Virus record (IMG/VR): IMGVR_UViG_3300008110_010000
Location: 72,199-130,017 of that record
Strand: one strand, 5' to 3'
Source of the DNA: a virus
Length of the DNA stretch: 57,819 nt
The notes under the pieces are model-generated. The model saw only the letters and a program-made list of their open reading frames with translations. It was not told the DNA's origin and did not search any database. Made by a program: the position numbers and the translations under genes. How positions within the stretch are numbered: position 1 is the stretch's first letter; every line of letters begins with the position of its first letter. Shown one piece after another: positions 56,603 to 57,819 of the stretch.

Positions 56603-57819
56603 ATGAGTCTTAATAACGAATTCGTTTTAGTCCTTGAAAAATCTTCACATAATATGAAGATGGAGAAAAACGGAAGCGATTATTTCCTAGAAGGAATCGC
56701 TGCTGTTTTTGGTAAGGAGAACTCAAATCAAAGAATCTATGAGGAAAGAGAATATCTCCCCCATCTTCAATATTTGAAAGAAAAAATAGACCAAAAAAGA
56801 TTAGTAGGTGAATTAGATCACCCTAAGGAATTTGATGTGTCTCTTAAAAACATTTCTCATATCATTGAGGGACTTAACTATAATCAGGACGACAGAACAC
56901 TTCGTATTAAGGTTAAACTTTTAGATACTCCAGCCGGTAAAATAGCTAAGTCTTTAGTTGATGCTGGTGTACCGGTTTCCATTTCTTCGAGAGCAGCTGG
57001 TAACGTTCTAGAAAACAAAAAAGTGCAAATTAAAAAGATCTTTACATATGATTTAGTGGCAGATCCTGGTTTTGAAAATGCACAGCTTGAGAGAGTTTAT
57101 GAAAGTCTTGGATATAACGCTGAGCAAAAAAGCATGGCAGAATCTATCATAAAAGGACTCCCTTTAGTTAACGAAAGTCTTGGATTAGAAAATGATTCAA
57201 ATTTTAAGATATATAGAATAAACGATCAGGAAAAAATAAAAAAGCTTCTAGATAAGGAGCCAAATAAGAGTTTAATCATGGAAAATAATTTCGTTACAGC
57301 GGAGGAAATGAACGGATACTCTAAACTAATTAAAAAGGAGATGGATACTATTAAAGGATCTATTGAATCTTTAAGAACTGTTAAGGGAGAGCCTGTTAAG
57401 GAATCGAATTCCTCTCTTGAAGAAAGAGTAGCAAAATTGGAAAAGTATGCTGATTATTTGGCAGAAAATCTTGAAGCCTCTATTAAATATGGTGAATACC
57501 TAGCTGAGAATCTAGAAGATTCTGTTTCTTATTCCAAATATTTAGCAGAGAATCTTGATAAATCTATTTCTTATGCTAAGTACCTTGCAGAACATTTGGA
57601 TAACAATATTTCTTACTCTGAATACATCGCAGAAAATGTTGACAATAACATGTCAGCAGTTAAATCTATATCTGAGAGATTAGATCAAGGTATTGCTTAC
57701 ACAGAATATGTAGCAGAAAGCGTAGATAAGAATATTAAGTACAGCGAGTATCTTGCTGAGAACTTAGATAAAAATATTTCTTATTCGGAATACCTTGCAG
57801 AGAACGTAGATAAGAACAT
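56603..57819 (+). CDS. 21: Prohead core protease gp21 with repeat tail, partial
   Basis: The frame runs off the window end (405 codons seen). LVGELDHPKEFDVSLKNISH (His73) and GVPVSISSRAAGNV (Ser128/Ser129) are the His and Ser motifs of the T4 gp21 (S80, herpesvirus-like) prohead protease. FTYDLVADPGFENAQ follows as in the family. T4 gp21 is only 212 residues; here a further stretch leads at about residue 282 into at least nine 14-residue repeats of Y-x-x-YLAEN-(L/V)-D-x-x-I-x type, coiled-coil-like. It may be a fused protease-scaffold. The end and copy number are unknown. Confidence 0.85.
   Translation, partial: MSLNNEFVLVLEKSSHNMKMEKNGSDYFLEGIAAVFGKENSNQRIYEEREYLPHLQYLKEKIDQKRLVGELDHPKEFDVSLKNISHIIEGLNYNQDDRTLRIKVKLLDTPAGKIAKSLVDAGVPVSISSRAAGNVLENKKVQIKKIFTYDLVADPGFENAQLERVYESLGYNAEQKSMAESIIKGLPLVNESLGLENDSNFKIYRINDQEKIKKLLDKEPNKSLIMENNFVTAEEMNGYSKLIKKEMDTIKGSIESLRTVKGEPVKESNSSLEERVAKLEKYADYLAENLEASIKYGEYLAENLEDSVSYSKYLAENLDKSISYAKYLAEHLDNNISYSEYIAENVDNNMSAVKSISERLDQGIAYTEYVAESVDKNIKYSEYLAENLDKNISYSEYLAENVDKN
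57446..57819 (+). repeat. Tandem 42-bp repeats encoding YLAENLD units
   Basis: At least nine diverged 42-bp units, in frame, each giving a 14-residue unit with consensus SYSEYLAENLDKNI. Two units (AVKSISERLDQG, TEYVAESVDK) are the most divergent. The array continues beyond the window. Confidence 0.85.

Overview
The window is a piece of a large tailed-phage genome of the T4-like (contractile-tail, Pantevenvirales-type) group. Hallmarks recognisable from the sequence are a UvsX recombinase, a gp41-type DnaB helicase, gp46/gp47 recombination nuclease, gp17 terminase, gp18 sheath, gp19 tube, gp20 portal, gp4 head-completion protein, a gp55-type late sigma factor, gp44 clamp loader, gp30-type ligase, T4-type RNase H and a gp21-type prohead protease. 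The DNA is AT-rich. Almost all genes are on the + strand and tightly packed, many with TAATG or ATGA stop/start overlaps. Starts are mostly preceded by A-rich leaders rather than a Shine-Dalgarno sequence. Several promoters carry a TAnnTTTG-like -7 box, and one gene encodes a short lipoprotein. Together these suggest a host in the Bacteroidota, which is an inference. No tRNA, integrase, CRISPR array or rRNA was seen.

Layout. 1-5.5 kb: nucleotide metabolism (a thymidylate-synthase-family enzyme with a dCMP-type active-site Asp, and a deoxynucleotidase) plus small unknown genes, a lipoprotein and one reverse-strand hydrophobic gene. 5.5-11.5 kb: replication/recombination block (uvsX, 41, 47, 46). 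11.5-22.5 kb: neck, packaging and tail genes (gp15-like, gp14-like, putative small terminase, terminase, oversized sheath, two tandem tube paralogues). 22.5-25.5 kb: baseplate-hub genes (gp26-like, gp51-like). 25.6-28.1 kb: dCMP deaminase, ECF-like sigma factor, PD-(D/E)XK nuclease. 28.7-34.4 kb: a membrane coiled-coil protein and a tail-fibre cassette with GTSGSSG collagen-like repeats and a glycine-rich adhesin. 34.5-41.8 kb: a large putative core protein, late sigma factor, gp4, and two tandem portal paralogues. 41.9-46.1 kb: ligase, clamp loader, (d)NMP kinase, RNase H. 46.2-48.7 kb: a long collagen-like fibre ending in an S74 chaperone. 48.7-54.0 kb: repair and modification genes (UVR motif, glycosyltransferase-like, UvdE-like, Fpg/Nei-like, exonuclease, nucleotidyltransferase). 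54.0 kb to the end: a large virion protein and the prohead protease, which runs off the window.

Regulation. Two promoter classes are visible by eye. A GATATATA box lies upstream of structural genes, comparable to the T4 late TATAAATA box; the obvious partner is the gp55-like sigma at 37.0 kb. A second element, ACATTTTTAT...TCGGGG...TAnnTTT(G/A), lies upstream of DNA-metabolism genes and looks like an early or middle promoter.

The most unusual observations are: (i) a gp26/gp51 overlap whose upstream frame ends in CTT TGA, the prfB-type +1 frameshift sequence; (ii) an unannotated 80-codon frame without a start codon, joined to the 758-residue core protein by an A9-AAG slippery run followed by a 13-bp hairpin; (iii) repeated LAE|AP motifs in that protein that fit the T4 prohead-protease consensus; (iv) two adjacent portal genes; and (v) the two promoter classes with two sigma factors.
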